Part shown: one piece after another, positions 34,564-43,084 of the stretch
Position numbering within the stretch: position 1 is the stretch's first letter
Layout of the letters: every line of letters begins with the position of its first letter
Origin: Nocardioides sp. YR527
GTDB lineage: Bacteria > Actinomycetota > Actinomycetes > Propionibacteriales > Nocardioidaceae
Length of the DNA stretch: 64,000 nt
Direction of reading: 5' to 3'
NCBI RefSeq assembly: GCF_900101045.1
Contig: NZ_FNFN01000001.1
Span: 620,001 to 684,000 of the forward strand
Notes under the pieces: model-generated
The model's input: the letters and a program-made list of their open reading frames with translations, nothing else
What the model was told of the DNA's origin: nothing
Database searches by the model: none
Made by a program: the position numbers and the translations under genes

Positions 34564-35748
34564 ATGCCCCAGACCCCGCTCGAGCTCTTCGGCACCGAGG
34601 CACTCATCGGCGAGGAGGACCGCGCGATCCGCGACACGGTGAGATCCTTCGCGGAGAAGGAGATCAAGCCGCACCTCGCCGACTGGTTCGAGGCGGGCTC
34701 GGTCCCGGTCAAGGAGCTGGCCCCTGAGCTCGGCAAGCTGGGCGTCCTCGGGATGCACCTGGAGGGCTACGGCTGCGCGGGCACCAGCGCCACGGCGTAC
34801 GGCCTGGCCTGCCTGGAGCTCGAGGCGGCCGACTCCGGGATCCGCTCGTTGGTCTCCGTGCAGGGTTCGCTGGCGATGTTCGCGATCTGGAAGTGGGGCA
34901 GCGAAGAGCAGAAGCAGGAGTGGCTGCCGCGGATGGCGGCCGGCGAGGCGATCGGCTGCTTCGGCCTCACCGAGCCCGACTTCGGCTCCAACCCGGCCGG
35001 GATGCGGACGCGGGCGCGCCGGGACGCCTCGGGCGACTGGATCCTGTCCGGCACCAAGATGTGGATCACCAACGCCCCCGTCGCCGACGTCGCGGTGGTC
35101 TGGGCGCAGACCGACGAGGGGCCCGACGGCAAGGGCATCCGCGGCTTCGTGGTCCCCACCGACACCCCAGGCTTCTCCGCCCCGGTGATCAAGCAGAAGC
35201 TGTCCCTGCGGGCCTCGGTGACCGGCGAGATCGTCCTCGACGACGTACGTCTCCCGGACTCTGCCGCGTTCCCCGAGGTCAGGGGCTTGAAGGGTCCGCT
35301 GTCGTGCCTGAACGAGGCGCGCTTCGGCATCGTCTTCGGCGCCGTGGGCGCGGCCCGCGACTGCCTCGAGTCCGCGATCGCGTACGCCGCCTCCCGCGAG
35401 ATCTACGACAAGCCCCTGGCCGGCTACCAGATCACCCAGACCAAGCTCGCCGACATGAGCCTGGAGCTCGGCAAGGCGATGCTCCTCGCGCTCCACCTGG
35501 GCCGCCTGAAGGACGAGGGCACCCTCCGCTCGGAGCAGATCTCGCTGGGCAAGCTCAACAACGTCCGCGAGGCCATCGCCATCGCCCGCGAGTGCCGCAC
35601 CATCCTGGCTGCCGCCGGTGTCACCCTCGAGTACCCGATCCTGCGCCACGCCAACAACCTGGAGTCGGTGCTCACCTACGAGGGCACCAGCGAGGTCCAC
35701 CAGCTCATCATCGGTCAGGCGCTCACCGGGGAGTCCGCCTTCCGCTGA
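34564..35748 (+). CDS. gcdH: Acyl-CoA dehydrogenase, glutaryl-CoA dehydrogenase type
   Basis: 394 aa. ATG 34564 has AAGGAG 6 nt upstream. FAD/substrate motifs: GCFGLTEPDFGSNPAGMRT, the KMWITNAPVADVAVVWAQ segment, and FGIVFGAVGAARDCLESAIAYA. The catalytic base Glu is in LTYEGTSEVHQLIIGQALTG, at the position used by glutaryl-CoA dehydrogenases. It would oxidise and decarboxylate glutaryl-CoA to crotonyl-CoA in lysine, tryptophan or benzoate breakdown; related acyl-CoA dehydrogenases cannot be excluded. No ETF or pathway gene is adjacent. Confidence 0.88.
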   Translation: MPQTPLELFGTEALIGEEDRAIRDTVRSFAEKEIKPHLADWFEAGSVPVKELAPELGKLGVLGMHLEGYGCAGTSATAYGLACLELEAADSGIRSLVSVQGSLAMFAIWKWGSEEQKQEWLPRMAAGEAIGCFGLTEPDFGSNPAGMRTRARRDASGDWILSGTKMWITNAPVADVAVVWAQTDEGPDGKGIRGFVVPTDTPGFSAPVIKQKLSLRASVTGEIVLDDVRLPDSAAFPEVRGLKGPLSCLNEARFGIVFGAVGAARDCLESAIAYAASREIYDKPLAGYQITQTKLADMSLELGKAMLLALHLGRLKDEGTLRSEQISLGKLNNVREAIAIARECRTILAAAGVTLEYPILRHANNLESVLTYEGTSEVHQLIIGQALTGESAFR

Positions 35749-35806
35749 GGTTCGATCACCTGCTCCGGGGGAGCCGCGGCGGCTGCGTTCGGCGGATCCT
35801 TCGTAC

Positions 35807-36799
35807 ATGGCAGGAGCTCTGGCCGTCACGGCTGCCGACGTCACACGCATCACCGAACGCCTCTTCCTGACGTTGGGCGACCGGCGGCGCAACCTCACCG
35901 CCTTCTGGGTGCTGCTCGTGCTCGCCGGCGTCATCGCCACGGCGGGCGTGGTCGCCGACTCCACCGCGACCGTCATCGGCGCCATGATCGTGGCTCCGCT
36001 GATGACGCCGATCCTCGGCACGGCGTTGGCGCTCGTCCTCGCCGACCGGCGCCAGCTGGCGACGAACATCGCGCTGGTGGTCGGCGCCGCGATCGCGGTC
36101 GTCCTCATCGGGTTCGTGATCGGACTGACCGTGCAGATCGATGTCGTCGCCGCCACCAACAGCCAGGTCGCGGGCCGGGTGAGCCCGCGGCTGATCGATC
36201 TTCTCGCCGCCGTGGCCACCGGTATGGTCGGAGCGTTCGCGCTCGTGCGGCCCGACGTCTCCGACACCCTCCCCGGCGTGGCGATCGCCATCTCGCTGGT
36301 CCCGCCGCTCGCCGTCGTGGGCCTCACCCTCGAGTCCGGCGCGGCCGGCGAAGCAGCCGGCGCCCTGCTCCTCTTCGGCACCAACGTGGCCGCGATCATC
36401 GCCACCGGTACCGTCGTGATGCTCGCGGCACGTATCCGTCACGTGGCCCCGGAAGCCGGCATCCGCGTCGGGCGGCTCCGCGGACGTTCCCTGGTCGCCG
36501 TCGCCGCCTCGCTCGTCCTGGTCACCGTGCCGCTGGCCGCAGGCAGCGTCCACGTGCTGCAGGAGCAGCGTCTGGTCAGTCAGGCCAAACCCGTCGCCAC
36601 TTCCTGGGCGGAGGCCAAGGGCTGGCAGGTGTCCGACGTGTTCCTCCGAGGGAGCTCGCTCCACGTCGTGGTGATCGGCACTCCACCGGAGCCAGACGGC
36701 GGTGAGCTGCGGGAGGCCTTCGACGCCGAGGGCCTCTCCGACGTCGAGGTCGAGCTGACCCTCCTCGTCGGCGGGTCCGAGACTCTGGATGGTGCCTGA
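35807..36799 (+). CDS. DUF389 membrane protein
   Basis: 330 aa. ATG 35807 is chosen since DUF389 homology starts near TERLFLTLGDRRRNLTAFWVLL. The family core has VIGAMIVAPLMTPILGTALALVLAD and PGVAIAISLVPPLAVVGL, with 6-7 membrane helices, then a soluble C-terminal domain (about 250-330). DUF389 proteins are widespread inner-membrane proteins of unknown function, sometimes linked to stress. It is 58 nt after gcdH, but a functional link is not evident. Confidence 0.88.
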   Translation: MAGALAVTAADVTRITERLFLTLGDRRRNLTAFWVLLVLAGVIATAGVVADSTATVIGAMIVAPLMTPILGTALALVLADRRQLATNIALVVGAAIAVVLIGFVIGLTVQIDVVAATNSQVAGRVSPRLIDLLAAVATGMVGAFALVRPDVSDTLPGVAIAISLVPPLAVVGLTLESGAAGEAAGALLLFGTNVAAIIATGTVVMLAARIRHVAPEAGIRVGRLRGRSLVAVAASLVLVTVPLAAGSVHVLQEQRLVSQAKPVATSWAEAKGWQVSDVFLRGSSLHVVVIGTPPEPDGGELREAFDAEGLSDVEVELTLLVGGSETLDGA

Positions 36800-36934
36800 C
36801 CGACACCGGCTGATCGCCGCTATGCCGCTTGCCCCTGCACCGCGGGCGCGGCGAGCGCCGTCCGGTCGGCGTTGCGGGTCTCGCGCAGGATCGAGCTGCT
36901 GGTCGACCGCCTCGCCGTGCTATGACGCGTCGCG

Positions 36935-37822
36935 TCAGTCGCGCGGGACCAGGAAGGACGCCCGCCAGAGCTTGCGGTCCTTCTCCGAGACCAGCCCGTG
37001 CTCGGTGAGGTACGGCATCATCTTCTCGCCCATCCAGGCCAGGGTCGCGCGGTAGTGCTCGTTGCCGAGCGCCTCTCGTCGGGCGGCCATCGGGTCGAGG
37101 CCGACGGCCGCGTAGCAGTCCGGGTGGACCAGCGAGCGCGCCATCACATAGGCCGAGCGGGCGGTGAGGTTCTGGTGCAGCCGGAGCTGCGTACGCCCCA
37201 TCTTCTTCGACATCGCCGCGGCGAGCTCCTCGCGGGCGAAGGTGACGTGGCGGGCCTCCTCGGTGACATGGATGCGGGAGGCCATCCGGGTCAGCGGCTG
37301 GCAGCGCTCGTCCTTCATCAGCTCGCGCTGCCACCGGTCCAGCGGCTCCTCGCCGACGAGGGTCGCGGAGAAGACGCTGGGTCCGTGCAGCAGCGGAGCG
37401 AGCTTCCCGATGCGCAGGACGGCGGGCCTGGGTCCGTACGCAGGTGCTCCCATCGCCGCGATCGCCCGGCCGAACATCACCGAGTGCCGGGTCTCGTCGC
37501 CGATCTCGGTCAGCGCGTACTGCGTCCGCGCCGTGCGTGGGTCCGCCCCGTAGACCTCCCGGAGCAGCAGCTGCATCAGCAGCACCTCGAACCACAGGCC
37601 GACGCTCATGATGCTGGCCACCTCGTGCCGGGAGAGCTCGATCTGCTGCTCCTGGCTGAGCCGGTCCCAGGTCGGGGTGCCGTAGAGGGAGACGCGCTCG
37701 GGCTGCATCCACCACAGTCCCTCGACCGGCGCGGCGTCCCAGTCGAGGTCGACCTCCGGGTCGTAGGACTGACGTGCGGTCGAGCGCAGGAGCCGGTCGG
37801 AGGTCGGGTCGGCGGCGGTCAT
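36935..37822 (-). CDS. AurF-like diiron oxygenase
   Basis: 295 aa. Two iron-ligand motifs are seen: EIGDETRHSVMFG and HVTEEARHVTFAREE, both E-x2-H type, as in p-aminobenzoate N-oxygenase (AurF) family proteins. Helical fold throughout; no signal peptide. It is divergent from a TetR gene with a 55-nt shared region containing a hyphenated palindrome, so the TetR probably represses it. AurF oxidises aryl amines to nitro compounds, but members in actinobacteria act on varied or unknown substrates. Confidence 0.85.
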   Translation of the reverse strand: MTAADPTSDRLLRSTARQSYDPEVDLDWDAAPVEGLWWMQPERVSLYGTPTWDRLSQEQQIELSRHEVASIMSVGLWFEVLLMQLLLREVYGADPRTARTQYALTEIGDETRHSVMFGRAIAAMGAPAYGPRPAVLRIGKLAPLLHGPSVFSATLVGEEPLDRWQRELMKDERCQPLTRMASRIHVTEEARHVTFAREELAAAMSKKMGRTQLRLHQNLTARSAYVMARSLVHPDCYAAVGLDPMAARREALGNEHYRATLAWMGEKMMPYLTEHGLVSEKDRKLWRASFLVPRD

Positions 37823-37830
37823 GATTCTCC

Positions 37831-37863
37831 CAACTAGGTGTTACCAAGAGTTACAGGTAGTTG
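37831..37863. promoter_or_regulatory. Candidate TetR operator between diiron oxygenase and TetR genes
   Basis: CAACTA (37831-37836) and TAGTTG (37858-37863) bracket TGT...ACA and a direct repeat of GTTAC, forming a hyphenated palindrome. TAGAGT (37865-37870) lies 7 nt before the TetR ATG, a leaderless -10. Confidence 0.5.
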
Positions 37864-37877
37864 CTAGAGTGCAGGAC

Positions 37878-38558
37878 ATGACACGGAAGGTCAAGGACGA
37901 CGGTCGCTCCTCGCGCTGGGACGCCCACCGCGAGACCAGGCGGGCGGAGCTGGTGGCGGCTGCCGTACGCGCCGTCGACTCGGTCGGAGCGGAGGTGTCG
38001 ATCACCGACATCGCCGTGGAGGCCGGTGTCAGCAAGCCGGTGCTCTACCGCTACTTCGCGGACAAGGCCGAGCTGCACGCCGCGGTGGGGATGTGGGCGG
38101 CTCGGCAGATCCTCGATGCGGTCGTCGATGCCGTGCTCGCGCCCGCCCCGACGCGTGAGCGGGTCGGGGCCGGGGTCGCGGCGTACGTGGAGACCATCGC
38201 CGAGCACCCGAACGTCTACCTGCTCCTGGTGCGCCAGCACACCGGCGGCACCGACCCGCTCGCCGACGGCAAGCAGCTCATCGCGGCCACCTTCGCGCGA
38301 CTGCTCGGCGACACCTTCGGCCGCCTCGGTGTCGACGCCGCCGGCGCCGAGCCGTGGGCGCACGGCCTCGTCGGGATCGGTGAGTCCGCCGGCCAGTGGT
38401 GGCTCGAGCGGCGCACCATGTCCCGCGCGGCGTTCACCCGCTATCTCAGCGAGTTCGTCTGGCACGCGCTGGAGGGCACCACCGCCGAGTACGGCGTCGA
38501 CCTGAGCGCCCTCGACCGCCCCGAGATCGTCACCCCGCTGCGAAAGAGCCCCCGATGA
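37878..38558 (+). CDS. TetR-family regulator
   Basis: 226 aa. The HTH is VSITDIAVEAGVSKPVLYRYFADKAELHAAVG, followed by a helical ligand-binding domain of TetR_C_33-like look (EHPNVYLLLVRQHTGG, PWAHGLVGIGESAGQWWLERR). TAGAGT stands 7 nt before ATG 37878, so translation is probably leaderless. It is divergent from the AurF-type oxygenase. Its stop overlaps the ATG of a 28-codon mini-ORF that continues into the DUF4873 gene. Confidence 0.9.
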   Translation: MTRKVKDDGRSSRWDAHRETRRAELVAAAVRAVDSVGAEVSITDIAVEAGVSKPVLYRYFADKAELHAAVGMWAARQILDAVVDAVLAPAPTRERVGAGVAAYVETIAEHPNVYLLLVRQHTGGTDPLADGKQLIAATFARLLGDTFGRLGVDAAGAEPWAHGLVGIGESAGQWWLERRTMSRAAFTRYLSEFVWHALEGTTAEYGVDLSALDRPEIVTPLRKSPR

Positions 38559-38641
38559 GCGAGCGTCAGCGAGCGACCAAAGGATCTTTCATCGGGCCGC
38601 GTCCGTATTCTGGCGCTTGCGCTACGGAGGTGGCCCGATGA
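38555..38641 (+). CDS. Bridging mini-ORF (copy 2), 28 aa
   Basis: Begins MSERQRATK and ends ACATEVAR, nearly the same as the mini-ORF at 33130-33213. ATGA overlaps join it to the TetR stop and to the DUF4873 start. The last part contains GCTACGGAGGTGGC, an SD for the next gene. Too short for a confident protein call. Confidence 0.5.
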   Translation: MSERQRATKGSFIGPRPYSGACATEVAR

Positions 38642-38913
38642 GCGAGCACGAGCCCCAGCACCTCTACGACGGCCCCGCCCGTCTCGAGTCCGAGCACGGC
38701 ACCTGGGAGGTCGACGTCGCGCTGCGCGGTGTCTTCCAGCCGATCGACGGCCGCTTCCACTGGTACGGCCGCGTCGGCACAGCCCTCGAAGGCGTACGCA
38801 ACGGCCAGAGCGTGACCGTCCGCACCGACCACGGCGCGGCCGAGGGGCGGCTCTCCGACATCGACCCCTGGGGGCGCTTCCGCGTCGCCGGGACGGGAAA
38901 GCCGCCGTTCTGA
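38638..38913 (+). CDS. DUF4873 protein
   Basis: 91 aa small beta-rich protein: RLESEHGTWEVDVALRGVF...GRFHWYGRVG...VTVRTDHGAAEGRLSDIDPWGRFRVAGTG. This matches DUF4873, a domain often fused to or near FAD monooxygenases. ATG 38638 overlaps the mini-ORF stop (ATGA). Function unknown; with TetR and AurF-type oxygenase beside it, it may serve the same oxidative pathway. Confidence 0.8.
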   Translation: MSEHEPQHLYDGPARLESEHGTWEVDVALRGVFQPIDGRFHWYGRVGTALEGVRNGQSVTVRTDHGAAEGRLSDIDPWGRFRVAGTGKPPF

Positions 38914-38925
38914 CGCCGAGGAACC

Positions 38926-39687
38926 TCAGCGTACGAGCATGAGCGTCGCGGCCCCGATCCCGACGACGACGATCAGTGAGCGCAGCACCGTGGCCGGCAG
39001 TCGGCGGCCGATGTGCGAGCCGACGTACCCGCCGACGACCGAGCCTGCGGCGAGCAGGCCGACGGCGCGCCAGTCGAGGTCGGCGATGGCCAGGAAGATC
39101 ACCGTCGCGACCACGTTCGAGGCCATCACCGCGAACGTCTTGAGCGCGTTGACCGTACGGAACTCCAGATCGGTCCCGAGTCCGAGCACGGCCATCATCA
39201 TCACCCCGGAGCCGGCACCGAAGTAGCCGCCGTAGGCGCCGGTGATCGTGGCGAACACCCCGGTGGCCGGGGAGACCCGCATCCGCGGCCCGTCGCTGCC
39301 GGAGTGCTGGCGGACGAAGCGGCTCAGTCGCGGCTGTACCCCCACGAGTACGCAGGTCCCCAGGATCAGCCACGGCACGACCGCCTCGAAGACCGATCCC
39401 GGCAGCCACAGCAGCAGCAACGACCCGACGATGCTGCCGGCACCCGCGGTGATCAGCACCGCCGCGGTTACCCGAGGATGCTCGGCCAGCTCACGCCGGT
39501 AGCCGAAGGAGCCGCTGAGTCCGGCCGGCGTCATCCCGACGGTGTTGGACGTGTTGGCCACGACCGGCGGGAGACCGACCGCGACCAGGACAGGGAAGCT
39601 GAGCAGCGAGGCGACGCCGACGGTGGAGGTGAGGATGCCCGCACCCAGGCCTGCGGCGAGCACGACGAACTGGTCGAACGCCGTCAT
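38926..39687 (-). CDS. TauE/SafE-family membrane exporter
   Basis: 253 aa, about 8 membrane helices in two related halves: GLGAGILTSTVGVASLLSFPVLVAVGLPP...NTSNTVG and ITGAYGGYFGAGSGVMMMAVLGL...NALKTFAVMASN. This is the TauE/SafE signature of sulfite/sulfonate or organic anion exporters. Its ATG overlaps the stop of the GntR gene by 4 nt (ATGA), so both are one operon. The substrate is unknown; the neighbouring transporter and CoA-transferase suggest organic acids. Confidence 0.88.
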   Translation of the reverse strand: MTAFDQFVVLAAGLGAGILTSTVGVASLLSFPVLVAVGLPPVVANTSNTVGMTPAGLSGSFGYRRELAEHPRVTAAVLITAGAGSIVGSLLLLWLPGSVFEAVVPWLILGTCVLVGVQPRLSRFVRQHSGSDGPRMRVSPATGVFATITGAYGGYFGAGSGVMMMAVLGLGTDLEFRTVNALKTFAVMASNVVATVIFLAIADLDWRAVGLLAAGSVVGGYVGSHIGRRLPATVLRSLIVVVGIGAATLMLVR

Positions 39688-40385
39688 TCGTCGCGAAGAA
39701 GAGCGACGTCGCTGACCAGCATGACGTGGCCGTGCATGGCGGCGGCGGCACGTTCGGCATCACCGTCGGCGATCGCGTCGGCGATCTTCTGATGGCCGGC
39801 GAGCGAGGTCCGGGGGCGGTCGGGCTGGGAGAGCGACTCGATGCGGGTCTCGCGGATCAGCTCGCTGATCTCGGACATCATCTGTTCGAGCAGGGGAGAG
39901 TGGGCGGCCTGGGTCACCGCCCGGTGGAACAGCTCGTCGCCGTGGACGCCGCGCCCGCCGCCTGCGATGTCCTCGTCCATCGCCTTCAGGGCCGCGTCGA
40001 TGTGGTCCAGGTCGTTCTGCGTACGCCGCTGCGCCGCCAGCGCGGCGAGCTTGGTCTCCAGTGCGTCACGGGCCTCGATGACGTCCGGGATCCGCTCCGC
40101 GTGCGCCCGGATCGCATCGGTGATGCGCTCGACCCGCGGCTTGTCGGTCAGCACCGTGCCGTCGCCGTGGCGAACCGCGACGACGCCGATCACCTCGAGC
40201 GCGACCAGAGCCTGGCTGAGGGTCGCTCGGCTCACGCCGAGGCTGGTCGCGAGCTGTCTCTCCGGCGGGAGGCGGTCTCCGGACTTCAGGTCGTTCTCCG
40301 CGATCCAGGCCGTGATCTGCTCCGCGACCTGCTCGTACAGGCGGGTTCGCTGCAGTGGACGTGGAAAGCGCGCGGACTCACTCAT
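39684..40385 (-). CDS. GntR/FadR-family regulator
   Basis: 233 aa. The winged HTH is KSGDRLPPERQLATSLGVSRATLSQALVALEVIGVV, then an FCD domain (about 95-225) with the metal/ligand residues in DELFHRAVTQAAHSP. It is coupled to the TauE gene downstream and divergent from the MatC-like transporter/CoA-transferase operon, 110 bp apart. It most likely controls both directions in response to an organic acid. Confidence 0.9.
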   Translation of the reverse strand: MSESARFPRPLQRTRLYEQVAEQITAWIAENDLKSGDRLPPERQLATSLGVSRATLSQALVALEVIGVVAVRHGDGTVLTDKPRVERITDAIRAHAERIPDVIEARDALETKLAALAAQRRTQNDLDHIDAALKAMDEDIAGGGRGVHGDELFHRAVTQAAHSPLLEQMMSEISELIRETRIESLSQPDRPRTSLAGHQKIADAIADGDAERAAAAMHGHVMLVSDVALLRDE

Positions 40386-40416
40386 GGCTACAGGGTATTG
40401 ACGTTCGTCCCATTGT

Positions 40417-40429
40417 CCTATTGGCTAGG
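40417..40429. promoter_or_regulatory. Candidate GntR operator
   Basis: CCTATTGGCTAGG, a short palindrome (CCTA/TAGG), in the divergent promoter region of the GntR gene and the transporter. Confidence 0.35.
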
Positions 40430-40442
40430 CCACTGAGCCGTT

Positions 40443-40458
40443 GGTGATGTGAGTCACA
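40443..40458. promoter_or_regulatory. Crp/GlxR-like site
   Basis: GGTGATGTGAGTCACA matches TGTGA-N6-TCACA with one mismatch. It is 38 nt before the transporter ATG. It shares the run GTCACAC-Y-GGT with the site at 30713. Confidence 0.5.
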
Positions 40459-40495
40459 CCGGTGCCAGGCGGGGGCCAGACAGAAGGGAAGTCCG

Positions 40496-41824
40496 ATGGG
40501 ACCGGAATGGGTGGCGATCATCGCGCTGGTCGCCTTGTTCGTGGCAGGCACGTTGCTGCCGATCAACATGGGAGCGCTTGCGTACGTCGCCGCGTGGCTT
40601 GTCGGGATGTTCGCGCTGAACCTCGACGAGAAGGAGATCCTGGCCGGAGTCAGTGCCGACCTGATCCTCACGCTGATTGGGGTGACCTATCTGTTCGCGA
40701 TCGCGAGGAACAACGGCACGGTCGATCTGATCGTCAGCAGTGCCGTACGCGCGGTGGGCGGCAGGGTCGCCCTGATCCCGTGGGTGATGTTCGGCGTGAC
40801 CGCGCTGCTGACCGCCATGGGAGCCGCCAGCCCGGCGGCCTGCGCGATCATCGGACCGGTGGCGCTCGGGTTCGCGGGCCGCTACAAGATCAACCCGCTG
40901 ATGATGGGCATGTTCGTCGTGCACGGTGCCCAGGGCGGTGGCTTCTCGCCGATCAGCATCTACGGCACGATCACCAACTCGGTCATGGTCGACAACGGCC
41001 TCCCCGCCAGCGAGATGACGATCTTCCTGGCCAGCCTGGTGGTCAACCTGATCATGGCGACCATCCTGTTCTTCGCCCTCGGTGGACGATCGTTGATGAG
41101 CATGCGGCTCGACCCCGACGAGGCCGCCAGGGCCGCCGCCGGCGTACCGAGCGACCTGAACGAGGGCGGCGTGACCGTCCCGGCCCGCGGCTACGGCACC
41201 GTCGCCCCGACCGGGACCAAGCCCGGCATCCGCACCGAGCAGGTCCTGACCCTGGCCGCCTTCGTGATCGTCGCCGCCGTCGCCCTGTTCTTCGACAAGA
41301 ACATCGGCTTCGCCTCGATCACCGCGGCGACCATCCTTGCGGCCCTCTCGCCGAGCCAGCACAAGGACGCCATCCGCCAGATCGCCTGGCCGACCGTGCT
41401 GCTGGTCGCCGGCGTCTCGACGTACGCCACGATCCTGAACACGGCCGGATCGCCGGAGTTCGTGGGCAGCTGGGCGGCCGGCCTGGGCGTCGCCGCGATC
41501 GGCGCCCTCGTGCTCTGCTACGTCGGCGCGGTCGTCTCCGCGTTCGCCTCCTCGACGGCGCTGCTTCCGATCATCATCCCGATCTCGGTCCCGCTGATCG
41601 CCGAGGGCGGGATCTCCGCCGCCATGTTCGTGGCCGCGCTGGCGATCTCCTCGACCATCGTCGACGTGAGCCCGTTCTCCACCAACGGCGCGCTGATGCT
41701 GGCCAACCGGCCCGACACCATCACCGAGGAGCGCTACTACAAGCAGATCCTCGGCTACAGCGTCATCGTGGTGCTCGTCGGTCCCCTCCTGGTCTGGGCC
41801 ACCATGGTCCTCCCGGGCTGGTGA
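40496..41824 (+). CDS. MatC-like dicarboxylate transporter (SLC13/ion transporter superfamily)
   Basis: 442 aa, about 11-12 membrane helices. The N-terminal MatC_N-type region is followed by ILTLIGVTYLFAIARNNGTVDLIV, AAACSPAACAIIGP-like helix (GAASPAACAIIGPVALGFA) and a second half with SAFASSTALLPIIIPI and SSTIVDVSPFSTNGALML, the SxST-type signature of this carrier group. SD GGGAAG before ATG 40496. The next gene, a CoA-transferase, overlaps its stop (GTGA). Malonate or a similar dicarboxylate is the probable substrate. Confidence 0.85.
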   Translation: MGPEWVAIIALVALFVAGTLLPINMGALAYVAAWLVGMFALNLDEKEILAGVSADLILTLIGVTYLFAIARNNGTVDLIVSSAVRAVGGRVALIPWVMFGVTALLTAMGAASPAACAIIGPVALGFAGRYKINPLMMGMFVVHGAQGGGFSPISIYGTITNSVMVDNGLPASEMTIFLASLVVNLIMATILFFALGGRSLMSMRLDPDEAARAAAGVPSDLNEGGVTVPARGYGTVAPTGTKPGIRTEQVLTLAAFVIVAAVALFFDKNIGFASITAATILAALSPSQHKDAIRQIAWPTVLLVAGVSTYATILNTAGSPEFVGSWAAGLGVAAIGALVLCYVGAVVSAFASSTALLPIIIPISVPLIAEGGISAAMFVAALAISSTIVDVSPFSTNGALMLANRPDTITEERYYKQILGYSVIVVLVGPLLVWATMVLPGW

Positions 41825-43011
41825 CGCGCATGCGTGGACCACTCGACGACGTCGTCGTGCTCGACCTCTCCCGCGCCCTGGCCGGGCCGCACGCCGCGAT
41901 GATGATGGGCGATCTCGGCGCCCGCGTGATCAAGGTGGAGGCACCCGGGCACGGCGACGACACCCGGGGCTGGGGCCCGCCGTTCGTGGGGGAGGCGGGG
42001 CAGCAGGAGGCGACGTACTTCCTCTCCGCCAACCGCAACAAGGAGTCGATCACCCTCGACCTCAAGGACACCGACGACAAGGACGTGCTGCTGCGCCTGG
42101 TCGACCGGGCCGACGTGCTCATCGAGAACTTCCGCACCGGCGTCCTGGACCGGCTCGGGCTCGGCATCGACGACCTCCAGGCGCGCAACCCGCGTCTCGT
42201 CGTGCTCTCGATCACCGGGTTCGGCCATGACGGCCCCGAGGGCGGCCGGTCCGGCTACGACCAGATCGCCCAGGGCGAGGCCGGGCTGATGTCGCTCACC
42301 GGATCGGGGCCCGGGGATCCCCAGCGGGTCGGGACGCCGATCGCCGACCTGCTGGCCGGGATGTACGGCGCCTACGGTCTGCTCGCCGCTCTACATGAGC
42401 GCGACCGCACCGGCCGCGGCACCGTCGTACGCACCTCGCTGCTCTCCGCCGTCGTCGGCGTGCACGGCTTCCAGGGCACCCGCTGGACCGTGGCCGGCGA
42501 GGTCGGCCGAGCGCAGGGCAACCATCACCCGAGCATCTCGCCGTACGGCCTGTTCCGCTGCGCCGACGGGACCGTGCAGATCGCGGTCGGGAGCGAGGGG
42601 CTGTGGCGGAGGTTCTGCACCGCCTTCGACATCTCGCCGGACCTCGAGGGGATGGCGACCAACCCCGAACGGGCGGCCAACAGGGAGTTGGTCGTCGAGC
42701 TCGTCGAGGCGCTGTTCGCGCCCTGGACGGCCGAGGAGCTGCTCGCCAAGCTCGCCGAGGCCGGTGTTCCGGCCGGCAAGGTGCGCTCCCTGGACGAGGT
42801 CTACGCCTGGGAGCAGACCGCCAGCCAGGGTCTGCTGATCGACGTCGACCACTCCACCCTCGGCCACCTGACCCTCCCCGGACCGCCGCTGCGGTTCTTC
42901 TCCGCGGGCGCGGAGGTCACCCCGACCGGGCACGCGGCTCCACCCACGCTCGACCAGCACGGCCCGTCGCTGCGTACGTGGGCGGGGGAGGACCTCGACG
43001 AGACCGAGTAG
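41821..43011 (+). CDS. Family III CoA-transferase (CaiB/BaiF)
   Basis: 396 aa. GTG 41821 gives a GTGA overlap with the transporter stop; ATG 41830 is an alternative. Family marks: VVLDLSRALAGPHAAMMMGDLGARVIKVEAPGHGD, NRNKESITLDLK, LIENFRTGVLDRLGL, and SGYDQIAQGEAGLMSLTG containing the catalytic aspartate. It moves CoA from a donor thioester to a carboxylic acid, activating the acid imported by its partner transporter. A strong hairpin terminates the operon 13 nt later. Confidence 0.92.
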   Translation: MTRMRGPLDDVVVLDLSRALAGPHAAMMMGDLGARVIKVEAPGHGDDTRGWGPPFVGEAGQQEATYFLSANRNKESITLDLKDTDDKDVLLRLVDRADVLIENFRTGVLDRLGLGIDDLQARNPRLVVLSITGFGHDGPEGGRSGYDQIAQGEAGLMSLTGSGPGDPQRVGTPIADLLAGMYGAYGLLAALHERDRTGRGTVVRTSLLSAVVGVHGFQGTRWTVAGEVGRAQGNHHPSISPYGLFRCADGTVQIAVGSEGLWRRFCTAFDISPDLEGMATNPERAANRELVVELVEALFAPWTAEELLAKLAEAGVPAGKVRSLDEVYAWEQTASQGLLIDVDHSTLGHLTLPGPPLRFFSAGAEVTPTGHAAPPTLDQHGPSLRTWAGEDLDETE

Positions 43012-43023
43012 AACCTCCGTGGC

Positions 43024-43065
43024 GGTCCGGCCCTGGTCAGCATTCGCGCTGGTCAGGGCCGGACC
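43024..43065. terminator. Bidirectional hairpin terminator
   Basis: GGTCCGGCCCTG (43024-43035) pairs perfectly with CAGGGCCGGACC (43054-43065). It lies between the convergent CoA-transferase and NAD(P)-binding genes. Confidence 0.7.
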
Positions 43066-43084
43066 TCTGCGTCCTGGGTGCAGG

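Noticed and set aside
36800..36934. Possible small gene between DUF389 and diiron oxygenase genes
   Set aside because: Only short frames with no SD or conserved motif. A 15-bp palindrome TGACGCG-T-CGCGTCA at its end may be part of a terminator.
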